Assembly (NCBI GenBank): GCA_905178155.1
Contig: CAJINV010000004.1
Coordinates: 156,969 to 220,968, forward strand
Direction of reading: 5' to 3'
DNA: 64,000 nt
From: Amoebophrya sp. A120
Taxonomy: Eukaryota > Sar > Dinophyceae > Syndiniales > Amoebophryaceae
The position numbers and the translations under genes are program-made. The notes under the pieces are model-generated. The model made no database searches. It was given only the letters and a program-made list of their open reading frames with translations, and had not been told where the DNA came from. Every line of letters starts with the position of its first letter. The first letter of the stretch is position 1. Shown here piece by piece: positions 12,632 to 23,115 of the stretch.

Positions 12632-12868
12632 ATGGGTAAATCATTCATTCATTCATATGTGAAATATAGCATGAGAGGATTTGCTAGGGGTGTGCAGGTG
12701 CGTGTAGTTGCAAGAGAAAAAAATCGTCCTTCAACTGGACAGACGTTGAAAATGAAGGTTGTTGCTTTGGATGTCGGCAGGGAGGATGTCGACGGAGCAG
12801 CTGCTAGAAAGTTTTTTAAAAGGAAGACCAATGGAGGAAGGCCGCGGAAACTAAAGGAAAAAGCGTGA
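12632..12868 (+). CDS. Small basic hypothetical protein
   Basis: Unrecognised 78-residue frame from ATGGGTAAATC to TGA. The C-terminal third is strongly basic (KRKTNGGRPRKLKEK), reminiscent of a nuclear signal or nucleic-acid binding tail. It is preceded by a TATA-like motif. It could also be the last exon of a longer gene, since TTCTCTGGCAG and CTCCTCGCAG upstream could be acceptors, or chance. Confidence 0.3.
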   Translation: MGKSFIHSYVKYSMRGFARGVQVRVVAREKNRPSTGQTLKMKVVALDVGREDVDGAAARKFFKRKTNGGRPRKLKEKA

Positions 12869-12869
12869 T

Positions 12870-14030
12870 ACATAGTCAAAGCCGTGGCCCTCTCCTGAAG
12901 CTACAAGTAAGTCCGCCCAAAGGGTATAAAGCCGCCCCGCCCCACCTTTGACTTCGTCGTAGCTATTTGCAGGACGCGCGGCCCAGACCCGGACTATCAA
13001 AGCTGCTCGTCCGACGCTAACCTGCAGAAGTATGTATACTTTTTTCTTTTAGGAGTGGTAGATTATGAGAACTTGGGACTCTACTTTTGAATTTGCTGCA
13101 TTCTTTGGGTCGTTCCTGAGCAGGTCAAAAACGAGGTCTTTTTGGAAAAATAAACGAAACTTGATTTATTTTTGTTCCAGGCCGCCACACGAAGAGACCC
13201 GCGAAGCGACGAGCCCAGATTCATCCGGAGAAGAGCACAACGTTATCAAGAGCAAACATGTTTTATTTAGGTCTGGAAGTTGGAAGATTGCAAGGCTGTC
13301 GTGCTGGTCTCAGTCTCACATGACTCTCTTTATTTTAAATATGTAACGCATGAGCAGGAAGATAGCTTCCTAGCTGTGATACAAAACTGCAGTTTGTACT
13401 GCAGAAAGTGAAAGAACAAACGGGAACGCAAAAACTTTACACGCGTAGCTGCGGTTCTTCGCAGTGCGCTCCCTATTTTACTAACGGGAAAAGTTCAAGA
13501 ATAAGAATTTCAACAAAAAAATCATCACTGGCCCTTGAGCAATCCCAGGGGCGGGCGCCCGGTTGCTGGTTCGAGGGCAGGATTGCTGGAAGGCCGAGCG
13601 GCGGCAGGGCACATCAGCAGGCCCTGTCGGTCCAGAAAGCGGAGCACCCCGTCGAGTCCGCAGGCGAGCCTGTTTCTGGTGGCATTTCAGTGAAAACACA
13701 AGAAAAGCCTCTCCGGCGCCCGACGTCTTGCCTCATTCTTTCCTAATGAAGGCACTCCCCTCCACGCACTGAATTAGTTAACTTCGCCCGGTCTACTTGA
13801 GCCAGTCTTTTTAACATGAAGAGCCTTCATCATTCGCACAAAACAGACTTACTTAGGCGCCGGCTTTGGCGCTCTACTTTCTTGTAGGTCTACAGGGGCT
13901 GCTGAATGAAATATAGGACCCGAGGCTGCTGAAATACAGCTCATGAAGGAGTGGCCCCACAAAGATACAGAAAAGGCCTCCGACACAGGTAGCATGTAGC
14001 TTCTGCGCTTTACAACAATGAGACACCAGC
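12870..14030. other. No supported gene
   Basis: Mixed AT-rich and GC-rich DNA (GC-rich at 13540-13740). Short open frames here show no protein-like pattern. Holds one copy of a dispersed 36-bp repeat. Confidence 0.4.
13443..13478. repeat. Dispersed 36-bp repeat, copy 1
   Basis: Starts GCGTAGCTGCGGTTCTTCGC and is identical to 14713-14748. The first half can fold (CTGCG-GTTCTT-CGCAG). Confidence 0.8.
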
Positions 14031-14037
14031 CTGGCCG

Positions 14038-14402
14038 TTATCTAAAATCTCAAGAATACCAACAAGGGGGACCTCCCAAAGGGGGTCCCTAAATCCGTAT
14101 TCTTGAGATTTTAGATTAGTGCCAAATCGAGGGAATCAGGTGCATCTAAAATCTCAAGAATACCAACAAGGGGGTCCGCCCAAGACACCTCCCCGAAGAG
14201 GGGTTTTCGGGGAGGTGTCTTGGTTTGGGGCTCGTTTCGCACCCCCATCCGATCAGCCAAATCGACCGACTCAGGTGCATCTAAAATCTCAAGAATACCA
14301 GAAAAGGGGTCGCCAAGTGGCCAACGCCCGGCCCGCCTTTTGGGGCCCCTTGATTTTGGCCAAATCGACCGACTCAGGTGCATCTAAAATCTCAAGAATA
14401 CC
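14038..14402. repeat. Interspersed 21-bp repeats with inverted copy
   Basis: The word ATCTAAAATCTCAAGAATAC occurs near 14039, 14144, 14279 and 14382, and inverted near 14097. Three later copies are preceded by a CAGGTGC context. Confidence 0.85.
14181..14222. repeat. Perfect 17-bp hairpin
   Basis: CAAGACACCTCCCCGAA and its exact complement are separated by 8 nt. It lies between the 21-bp repeats. Confidence 0.85.
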
Positions 14403-16110
14403 AAAAAGTGGGCAACTTTGGGGCCCGCGCAAAAGTTCGTCGGAATAGGCACAACTTCCAGGCCCCTGCCAAACGTCCGAGATGAACTCCCTTAGTGTGT
14501 GGCGATTAGTGCTCTACTTTGTGGAGGTTAGTACTTTACTGCGTCCGATGTCCCGTTCGGGCGCAGGAAGGCTTCCTCCGCTTCAGTGCCATAGCAGGAC
14601 CTTTCTGAAAGCAGCCCGACCGAATGCGTTGCGCGGCCTTTGCTCCCCGCCCCCTGTTAGTGCGTGTTTTCCGAAAAAGGGGATGAGTGGCGTTTGCAAA
14701 TAAAACAGCACAGCGTAGCTGCGGTTCTTCGCAGTGCGCTCCCTATTTACAAACTTGCATATAGAAGTTTCCAATCTGAGGCAGATTTGCAATGCATACA
14801 CGTACTAGCCCTCGCCCGAGTTGATGCAAGCCACTTGATGCAAGCCGTCCAGCAGATGTTCAGCAACGAAATGGAAATACAGAGTTAGAGGACAAGAAAT
14901 AAAATCCCAATATTTAATATAATTTGTACGATTAACAAGTAGATGAAACATGAAGTATAGGTGCTATAATATTTAACATGTAAGATCAAGATGTAGAAGA
15001 TTTAAAGAAAGGCGGTCGCAAGGGATTAACAAGATATAGCACACCCGATATTGGTAGGGCAGCGGCCGATATAATATCAAGTAGCAGCGCCTGACTGTAT
15101 AGAAACTACAATGATCAAGGTGAAGTACTCAATCTCAATGAAGACCATCTCGAAGGCCACGAGTGTATGTACCTCGTTAAATTTTTGATTGGTGTCAAAC
15201 TGTAGTACAGCTCGCCACCGGACGTCTCTGCCATGTACGTGTACCGAAAGAAAAATTCGTTGTACTTAGTCGTGCGCTCGTGGCCGCTTTTATTGTGTGC
15301 CGCTAGTTAGTACCTGTGCTTAGTATTGCTTGTCGCCATCTAGGAGTACGTAGGGGCGCCAGGGAGCAAGCAGTATTTATAATCCAAGTGGTGCAATAAA
15401 TTCAGTGTTGGAAGTGGATTTGCCTTTCGTGCGTTCTTCATAGCAGATCATTGTTTCATTCTCTCATGTAAGAACACTTTTTGTCGGTTACTGTTTCCTG
15501 CGCTGTTGGTTGTAATTAGAAAAAGAGCTATGTTGCTAGATGCACGCTTCTATGAAAATTTTCGTTGTCGCTGTGAAGTGCATTTGATGTGAGAATACCA
15601 TATTCTCTCTATTAGCACTTCTGCCAGAGCGTGATTATTATCGAAGCAGTAGTGGCTCGGAAATCGTCAGAAAAGAAGTAATGTGCGCTTTATTTTGCAT
15701 GAGGTTCTATTACGCCCTACAACACACTTGGGCGATGGTTCGCAAGGGCGGCTTCCATCACGTTGTGCGGACTAATTCTAGACCGTACAAATAAACTGAA
15801 ATGAGGGTCCTGGGAGGTCGGATAGAGTCGAATGGAACAACAGGACAAGTGCAGTTGTTCGCCAGTAGCGGCGCAACTAAGCAACATCGGACATTGGGTC
15901 TGGGCGTGATAAAACGAGTCCTTCCTGACAGTTTTTGGTCAGGCGTCGTTAAGATTTACTTGCAGCTAAGTAGCTATTAGCGGCGAGTGGCGCCAAATCG
16001 TCACCTTATGGGCCTGTAGAGGAGTTGTCGTAAAGCGACCGCGCGGCCGGCTACGGCCTACGTAGCTGCGGGACACTTTACTTGGTGGGAGGCCGCCTTA
16101 CTTTCCGGCT
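14403..16110. other. No supported gene
   Basis: AT-rich stretch (14900-15700) followed by mixed DNA. Only the second copy of the 36-bp repeat is recognisable. Confidence 0.4.
14713..14748. repeat. Dispersed 36-bp repeat, copy 2
   Basis: Identical to 13443-13478; the surrounding sequence differs. Confidence 0.8.
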
Positions 16111-18154
16111 TGTCCGTCACACTGTGGACATTTGCTCGGGCGGGTAGACGGTGGAAGGAGCTCTGGCCGCTGATTTTTTTTTGAAATTGATGGGGTTTAG
16201 TTTTGCGTCGGTCTGCAGAAGGCCTTCGGATGCTCGCTTTTTTTGTGGGAAGAGTGTTTCGTAGAGCGGCCGCCCCTCGGTATCGTCGGCTGGCCCTGAG
16301 CTGGCTTGTCCGGGGGGGCTGGCCACACGGTTCCAGTTTTTTGTCGGGGCGGTAGAGCGTGCCCCACGTGGGAATGCTCTGTCTATGTGTGAGACAAGGA
16401 TGTGACCCAATGGGGCAGGGCCAGCCAGTGAAGATAATTCGTCCCGCACGATGACAAGGGGGGACACAAGTTGGGCACGCAGTCTAATTCTGACAGCGCT
16501 GGGCCGGACCACCTAGCAAGAGCGAATCTCGGACGCAGAAAAAATCTACAGGTGAATCTGGCCCGACCAAAAGACACGCTTTTATTTGCTATGCAACGGC
16601 GGTGAAGCGTTTCACCTGTGGCCGTATTTTTAAATATTGCGCACATTACCTCGCACGCCCCGGCGCCCCGAACGACGTCCCTTTCCATAATCGTTGGGGA
16701 AGGTTCTTCACTCACAGATGCCGGTTATGACACTGCAGACTCCGACCCGTCCCCCCCCAGATAATAAAAACAGGTTACTCGGAACTGCAACGGAAGCTGC
16801 ATCACGATAAAAATGGAATTAGCATGCAAAGTCGTAAAGTAGAAGCAAGCTATCGCTATGCTCAGCATTTTTGCAGTCTGTCTGTGTGAAGAAAGGAACG
16901 TTGTCACGCACAAATTCCCGAGAGCAGACCCGAGTTGCATACACCTGGGCATAAGTTTGCGAGACACGATAGCGATAGTATTGTATGAAAAAAGTTTTCC
17001 CTGTATAGGATTTTGCAAGTTTTGCATCAGGGTTTTGTTTTGCTTTGTTTTCCATGCGAGTTTCCTAAGAGCACACACACAGCTATTGTTTTGCATGCAT
17101 AGCAACGCAAGTAGTTCTGGGATACACGACCTTCTTTCGATCGGGAGGGTGGTTTCTGCATTCCCATATCTTGCGCCATGACGCCTGCTCCTCGACAGAT
17201 CGCCACAGACGGGCCGGCCTCAGTGCACTGGTGCCAGACAATCATATCCTGTTATCAAATGTAAAATTATGTCTGGGTGATGTGTGGTTATGGACGATGA
17301 GGGTCCTCGTTGCCAGCTACAACGAGGACACCCCTGAAGATGAGCCTTGTGATGCGTGTTGCGGCTGAGCCATGCTGCTGTTGCCTTTTCATTCTTTCAA
17401 AAACGCGGCTTTTTTATTTCATGCGTCTTACGCACCGCACAGCCTTCGAAAATTTGCCACTCTCGGAAAAATCGTGTGCGGGTCAACACCTCAACCTTGT
17501 TTCAACAAGCAGAGAGTTGTACCTACAAATTCACCATAGAGTAGTCATGGTCATCGTCCAGACCACCCACAAGTAGACTACACCTGGATTTGCAATGCAT
17601 ACCCCGCGGAAAACGAAACTTCTCCCCGGCGCCAATCTATCCAGAGTGAAGATGTGATTTTTGTATAACAGTGGAAAAGGACGAGGACGAGGACCAGTTC
17701 CAGTCAGTTTCCTCATTTGTTATGCACAAGTACAAGTCCACCTCCACTCATTGTCTTTTCGCCAGTACTTGCGTGACAGGCTATAGCACTGCAGTCCGTG
17801 GTGCGTGGACTTTGTCCCGCAAACATGTTGTAACGGTGCCCCTGTTTTGATTTTGTTTTCTCTGTTGCTGCGAGGAAGAGAGCGGAAGTGGTGGTCCGCT
17901 GTAAAAAGTTTGCGCCCCACTGACACTGACAGACACAGAAGCTTTAGCAGCTTAACGAACTCTGCATGGCAAGGAACAAGTGTGAACTACAACGCATTAT
18001 GGGAGTTTTTTTTATCTTGCTTATAACATCTAGGTAGCAACGCAGGAGGCATGATGGCATCTTCACATTTTGCGACAGATCTTTCTAAAGTTGCAACACG
18101 CCGCGCATCACAAAAATCCACGCTGGGTTGGGTTTCATGTTTGTAATACGGGAT
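16111..18154. other. Unresolved region with introner-like ends
   Basis: Two overlapping minus-strand frames (16117-16512, 16383-16715) are not convincing. An A-type left end at about 17255 (TATCAAATGTAAAATTATGTC) and an A-type right end at about 17607 (GCAATGCATA) lack a matching TSD. A C-type right end finishes at 18154. Confidence 0.35.
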
Positions 18155-18408
18155 AAGCGAAGGAGCAGTGCTACTGCTACCCCCAGTTATCAAATGCGAA
18201 TATGTCTGGGTCTGGAAGATTCTAAACTTGTGATGCTGCCTCTGGATTCTCAAAAATTTGTATTGCATGACCAGCAAGACGAGGACATGCTAGGGCCCAC
18301 ATCACAGAGATCATGACAAGCCTGGCAATCTTCAAGACCCACACACTTTTGCAATCCATACCAGTGCCCGCAAAACGAAAACCTGGCCTCCGCGTGCGTC
18401 GTGCCGTA
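18155..18408 (+). CDS. Short coding fragment split by one introner (unresolved gene)
   Basis: Exons 18155-18187 and 18366-18408 join in one open frame (motifs AVLLLPP, AKRKPGLRVRR). They lie between a C-type right end before 18155 and a C-type left end (TATATCCTGTTG) after 18408. Neither neighbour exon could be located, so product and extent are unknown. Confidence 0.35.
18188..18360. mobile_element. Introner, family A
   Basis: 173 bp; left TATCAAATGC, right GCAATCCATA; TSD CCAGT exact. Confidence 0.88.
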
Positions 18409-19219
18409 TATCCTGTTGAAGAACGACACCCCCATCCCATAACTTACACTGTTGCGCATGAACTGTTTGGGCCTCTCATTTTGCAGTCGTGTTTTTCTAG
18501 CTAGAAGACTTCTACCCGCGTCGAAAGTCACACACGGTCGTATCCTGATTCTAATATCGAGAGAAACCAGCCACCCCCCGGCGGAGGCCGCCGGGGAGGG
18601 AGGCTGTTCGGGGAAGGTGTACCGGTGGGGAAGGTGGGGACAAGGGTAGCGCGCCGCTGCGCAGCCAAAAAGGCAGTCGAGGCCGCGCCGGCCGCTCTGA
18701 CGGGTTTGGCCCAGAAAGCGCAGCGCACACGCGCACGCAGCGATACCGGCTCGGCCTGCGTTCTTTGTTTCCGAAAAAAGCAGTGCCCGGGGCCGGAGCT
18801 TGGTGGCCTTTCTTGGGGGGGTAGTCTGTTGGAGGCGTGCGCCCTGAACAAGAGGGCGGAGTGCGTCCAAAAAGTAGCGAACTGGAATAAGCTTAGTGGC
18901 GAGCACGCCGCGAGGCGAGCACGTGCATGCGAAATTGTAGACAACGGGCACAGAAAGACTTTCGCTGCTTTGGCTGCCGCACCTGTTGCCCGCGCGCGGG
19001 CGCTGTGTGAAGTTGCGGCCACCCTAGGTGGCTGCCTACGTTAAGGCGTGTCGCCGCGCCCCCCCCGGGGGACGCAGAGCGGCGCATTCACTTTGAACAG
19101 CCGCCCTGGTCTGTAGAGAGTCAAAAGACTTGCAGACCATAAGCTGTAGGCCCCAGCTGGTTTCGCTCCTACTTTAAGACGCAGGTACTGCGCGCAGGCG
19201 GGCGAACTGCACTGGGGGG
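18409..19219. other. GC-rich stretch, no supported gene
   Basis: Overlapping open frames on both strands at 18550-19050 reflect GC-rich composition. It may be cargo behind the C-type left end at about 18409. Confidence 0.4.
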
Positions 19220-19680
19220 GGCGGTTGCGGTAGAGATTCAGGGAGAGGGTCCGGGAGAGGGTCCCGGAGAGGGTCCGGGAGAGGGTCGGGGAGAGGTTCG
19301 GAGAGGGTCCCGAAGAGGGTCCGGGAGAGGGTCGGAGAGGTCCCGAGAGGGTCCGCCGAGAGGTAAAATAGAGGTTCCCGGAGAGGATCGGGGTAGAGGG
19401 TCACCTAGAGGGTCGCCCTATACTACGCACCCTCTCTGACCCTCTCGACCCTCTCCCCCTACCCTCTATTTGACCTCTGTCCACCCTCTGCCTACCCTCT
19501 TCGGGCGTATAGCGCCGGTATACGGGCCGATATACTGCCCACCCTCTCCCTGCCCTTTCCTTTACCTCTCGCTTTACCTCTCCCCGACCCTCTATTTTTC
19601 CCCGACCCTCTATTTTACCTCTACGACACCTCTCTCCACCCTCTACCGGAACCTCTCCGGCCCCAAAGTTTGCCTTATAT
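19220..19680. repeat. GAGAGG array switching to CCTCTC array
   Basis: 19220-19410 is built of GAGAGGGTCC-like units; 19420-19660 of ACCCTCTC-like units. The purine strand flips near 19415, so the whole can fold back on itself. Confidence 0.85.
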
Positions 19681-19819
19681 AAATATAGTAATTGAAGGTG
19701 AAGAAGCTTCAAGGTAGTATTAGGGAGTGCTAACGCTCCTCATGGAGCTGCGCATGAGAGGTAATTGAGGTTTGTAAATTAAAATTTGGCTGACAGCTAT
19801 GGTGTTGGCTCGCTTCTCC

Positions 19820-20132
19820 TATGAATGTGTCAGGTTTGAAATCGTCAAAGTTGAAATAGTTTGTCATGCATAAAACGGATACCAGTTAGACATACAATTT
19901 GTAGTAGGTGCGTGACAAATTTCCCCGGTCCTGGAAGCGAGTCTGTCATGCGGTTTAGGGCAAAAGAGCCGCCTTCTGTCATGCTAGTTAGCAGTCCAAC
20001 TTTTGACCCTTGCCAAGACTATAGCCTGCCTCCTGTGGGTCCTCTGCAATAGAGTCGCTTTTTGTAATTGTATCGCATTTTATGCATTACAAATTGTTTC
20101 AACTTTGACGATTTCAACCTGACGCTTCCATA
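19820..20132. mobile_element. Introner-like element, family D
   Basis: 313 bp, TATGAATGTGTCAGGTTTG...CTGACGCTTCCATA; TSD TCTCC exact. It lies upstream of S1, perhaps in a leader or outside genes. Confidence 0.85.
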
Positions 20133-20196
20133 TCTCCTCAGGACATCGTAGACAGGCGCGGAAGACGAAGGAGGGGCTGCTGCCAGAGCAGATAGA

Positions 20197-20482
20197 TATG
20201 CGTTGCAGAAAATATGTTTTGGTGGTCGGAAGCACTGCAGATGTTTGCCATGCAGATTCTGCATGAGCAGCAATGTCTAGAGGAACGTAGTTGGACGGAG
20301 CGCTGCAGGTGTAGCAAGGTCTACGAAATGCGTATCCCGTGTGAGCATTTTTGTTCCAGCATAGCCAAAAACTAGCACGACGCATGCAACATTGCGTGCC
20401 CCGTAGGCATACCAGTAAACGTAACAAATATGCGCTTTCCCATTCGACCCAGACCCAGACGCACTGGCCTTTGCGATGCATA
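20197..20482. mobile_element. Introner-like element, family A
   Basis: 286 bp, TATGCGTTGC...GCGATGCATA. Flanks ATAGA and AGAAG do not form a clear TSD. Confidence 0.5.
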
Positions 20483-20508
20483 AGAAGGCACGGTGAGGAG
20501 CATTCATT

Positions 20509-23115
20509 ATGTGGAGAGTGTGCAGCTCATTCATCCTGTTTGCCACGCCCGCTGTGGCCTCTATCAAATGCAAAAATGTCATCTGGGTCTGGAAGGTTGG
20601 AACTTGTGATGCTGACTTTATTGGACTCTAAAAAAATAAAAACCTGTACTGCATGACCAGCAAGAGGAGCCTAGTTCGTGCTACGCGGGGACGGCGTTTG
20701 TCATGCGGAGTAGGCATCAGGAAGCCCACTAAAAATCTGCGCTATAGGTCGCGCATCACAGACATCCTCGGCCATGCAAAATTTGCATGACAAACCCGGC
20801 ATCAACATTCCAGACCCAGGCATCAACATTCCAGACCCAGTAGTTCTCTTTTATTTTCTTTCTTCATAAAGAACAAGTCGTTCTCTTCCCTGTGCTGTAC
20901 CAAGGTCTTGTTTCCAGACAAAACACCAGACACTTTTGCAGTTCATAGCCTTTTTGGGGGAGCAATATCGCTGGAGTTCGACGCAGATTACAAAGGGCAT
21001 ATCAAGTGTAAAAATGTCTGGGTCTGGAAGAATGCAACTTGTCATGCTAAATCTGAAGCATGCAAAAATCTGTGTTGCATGATATACCAAAAGTCGTCCA
21101 GTTTTGACCAAGTCGGGAGGCAGTTTCTCATGCAGGATAGGCATGAGAAAGATCGCGCAGAATCTGTCATGCTACGTCCTGCATTCCAGACCTCATGGGT
21201 CATGGAAAAGCTGCATGACAAATCGCGCACTCTTCCAGACCCAGACATTTTTATTTTTGATAGGGCAGCGGGCAGTACTATGATGGAGATCAAAACCAGG
21301 ACGTGGGGGAAGGCATATCCTGCAGAAAAGTACACCCGCACCAGAAAAAAACTGGCAAAATTTGTATGTAGAAGTGCGGTCGCGAAAGTTCTATTCTGGC
21401 GATTTTTTTTTTCGATATCCAGACAGCAAAACGACGGCCGGTCTTCAAGCGCCGTCCGGGCGTGTTTTTTCACAAAAGTTTCAAACTATCAAAGGGCTGG
21501 AGCTTTCTTGGCAAACAAGCCCGGTGGACTTCCTCCGCTCGACAAATCGATGCAGGGGCGTGGGCCGGCAAAAGCATCACCGGTCCTCCTGGGGCGCCCG
21601 CCCGCCGTCTTGATTTCTGGCGGCCTGAGACGCACAGGGCGGGGCGCGAAAAAACTAGAGACGGAAAAAAAACAGCCAGCCCGCACACTGTAGGTCTCAG
21701 CCCGGGCTTTTCCGGTACGCGCTGACTGTCTGACGGCCGAAGGTTTTGCCTTTTAAAACAAAGAAAAAAATGGCGCCCTGCCAAAAAGCGCGAGCGGCGC
21801 TATATGCTATTTGCACGACTTCGGGCGCCCAAGCGGCCGGTCTTGCCCTAGTGGAGGCCCAGGCGGGACCTTGGCATACGGCTGGGATTTGTCTTCTCAA
21901 TGCCAGACGGCCGGAAGCTTTGGCCCGCGAAATTTCTCGGCCGTGCATGGCGTTAGGCGCCATGGCATGGCGGCCATAGTTAGAGGCGGCGCCGTCCGTG
22001 TTTTGGCCCCAAGACAAAAAAAACCGCTATGGCCCCACTATGATTGGCAATCGGTGTTGCGCTAAGTTATCCTGGTCTCGCCCTCAGGAAAAAGGCCGCA
22101 AGAGGTGCAGGCCCTGCCAAGCTTATGCGCAAGAGCAAGCGCGACTAGAGATGGATGCATGTTGCCAAAATAGCGAATTGGCCATGCTGGCAACCATTCA
22201 AAAAAACCAGCTTAGTTGTGGCGATGCAACTCACTCCTTGAAAAAATCATTTTGCTTGTGGGTGTGGGTTTGCTTTTGTGTAGGATAGCCGTCCGACCTG
22301 CAGTTGAATTGTACCAAACTTTTCAACGCTGCGCCGAACCACTGGATAGAGCATGGCAACGCCGATGGGGTATCCCTTGTAATAAAAATGCACGCACCCG
22401 TATCGCACGAAAAAGGTGTTACAGTTACACATTTGTTGGAGGTTCTGCATCACAAAGTTGCTCGACATGGAAAAGAAAACATGTGTTGCGCAGACTATAA
22501 AAGGGAAAACACGCTGCATGAAATGAGAGGGGCAAGCACTACTTCCTGCATGACAGAGGGTGTCTGCCTAGCTTGTCTTCCATCAGAGTGTGCAACTGCA
22601 AAACTTTTTTCTTGCGATAGTCCGCCCGACGCACCGCGTTCTGCTTCTTGCAGAAGAGAAACACTATCTCGAGGGCAAGGTACGAACCCAACATGTGCTA
22701 CAAGAGATTTGCTGCAAACTACGCAAAAAGATTTGGCATGACAAATTAACCAACCTTGTGAGTCAGGGATGTATGACAAGTAATGGCAAGAAGAACCCTC
22801 CACAGCATCGCTGCGTTTGTCGAAGATGATTGCACCAAAAATCTATTAGACCATCATAGCAACTGGCTTGTTCTAAACCAGCATAGGCACAATATGCCCC
22901 GTGTGAGATGTCGCCTTTACAACTGAATGAAACTTGTCATATACCAGTGACCTGCTTTAGATCGTTGAAAAGTGTAGAGTGGGTTCATTTGTGCACTGTA
23001 TCAGGGATACCTGCACCCGGCGGTTGGATATCCAGTGCAAAAATCTGCGATCTGGATGAGGAATGTTGTTAAAATCAGCGTTCTGGTCGGCCGCTACAAC
23101 GAACAGGGACAGTAA
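20509..23115 (+). CDS. S1: small secreted protein, paralogue of S2
   Basis: Not a family I recognise. Exons 20509-20561, 20953-20999, 21268-21315, 22293-22370 and 23015-23115 total 327 nt and read as one frame of 108 residues, ATG to TAA. The start begins with a signal peptide (MWRVCSSFILFATPAVAS, cleavage probably after AVA), and an in-frame TGA lies just upstream of the ATG. The mature part has ITKGSGQYY, LNCTKLFNAAPNHW and DPAVGYP, all matched in S2 at 60-61.4 kb. The last two exon joins are weaker because the element ends there lack matching TSDs; the alternative is a longer frame ending at 22749. Confidence 0.6.
20562..20947. mobile_element. Introner, family A
   Basis: 386 bp, TATCAAATGC...GCAGTTCATA; TSD GCCTC/GCCTT. 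Right part is extended with a duplicated CATCAACATTCCAGACCCAG word near 20811-20840. Confidence 0.8.
21000..21262. mobile_element. Introner, family A
   Basis: 263 bp, TATCAAGTGT...TTTTTGATA; TSD GGGCA exact. Confidence 0.88.
21316..22287. mobile_element. Composite introner, family C ends with GC-rich cargo
   Basis: 972 bp. Left TATCCTGCAGAAAAGTACAC and right GCTTTTGTGTAGGATA pair well; flanks AGGCA/GCCGT do not match. About 700 bp of GC-rich DNA lies inside. Removal keeps S1 in frame. Confidence 0.6.
22371..23009. mobile_element. Introner, family C ends, carrying a nested family G element
   Basis: Left TATCCCTTGTAATAAAAATG, right TGTATCAGGGATA; no TSD match. Removal gives a frame that stays similar to S2. 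Confidence 0.45.
22401..22619. mobile_element. Introner, family G, nested in a C element
   Basis: 219 bp, TATCGCACGAAAAAGGTG...TTTCTTGCGATA; flanks ACCCG/GTCCG. Confidence 0.7.

Noticed and set aside
16117-16715. Two overlapping minus-strand frames (131 and 110 codons)
   Set aside because: Different frames with no linking intron or start context; sequence not protein-like enough to claim a gene.
19801-20999. Minus-strand reading through the introners near 20 kb
   Set aside because: Element removal keeps all six frames aligned, so both strands looked open; the minus frame meets a stop beyond 21262, while the + frame has an ATG with a signal peptide and similarity to S2.
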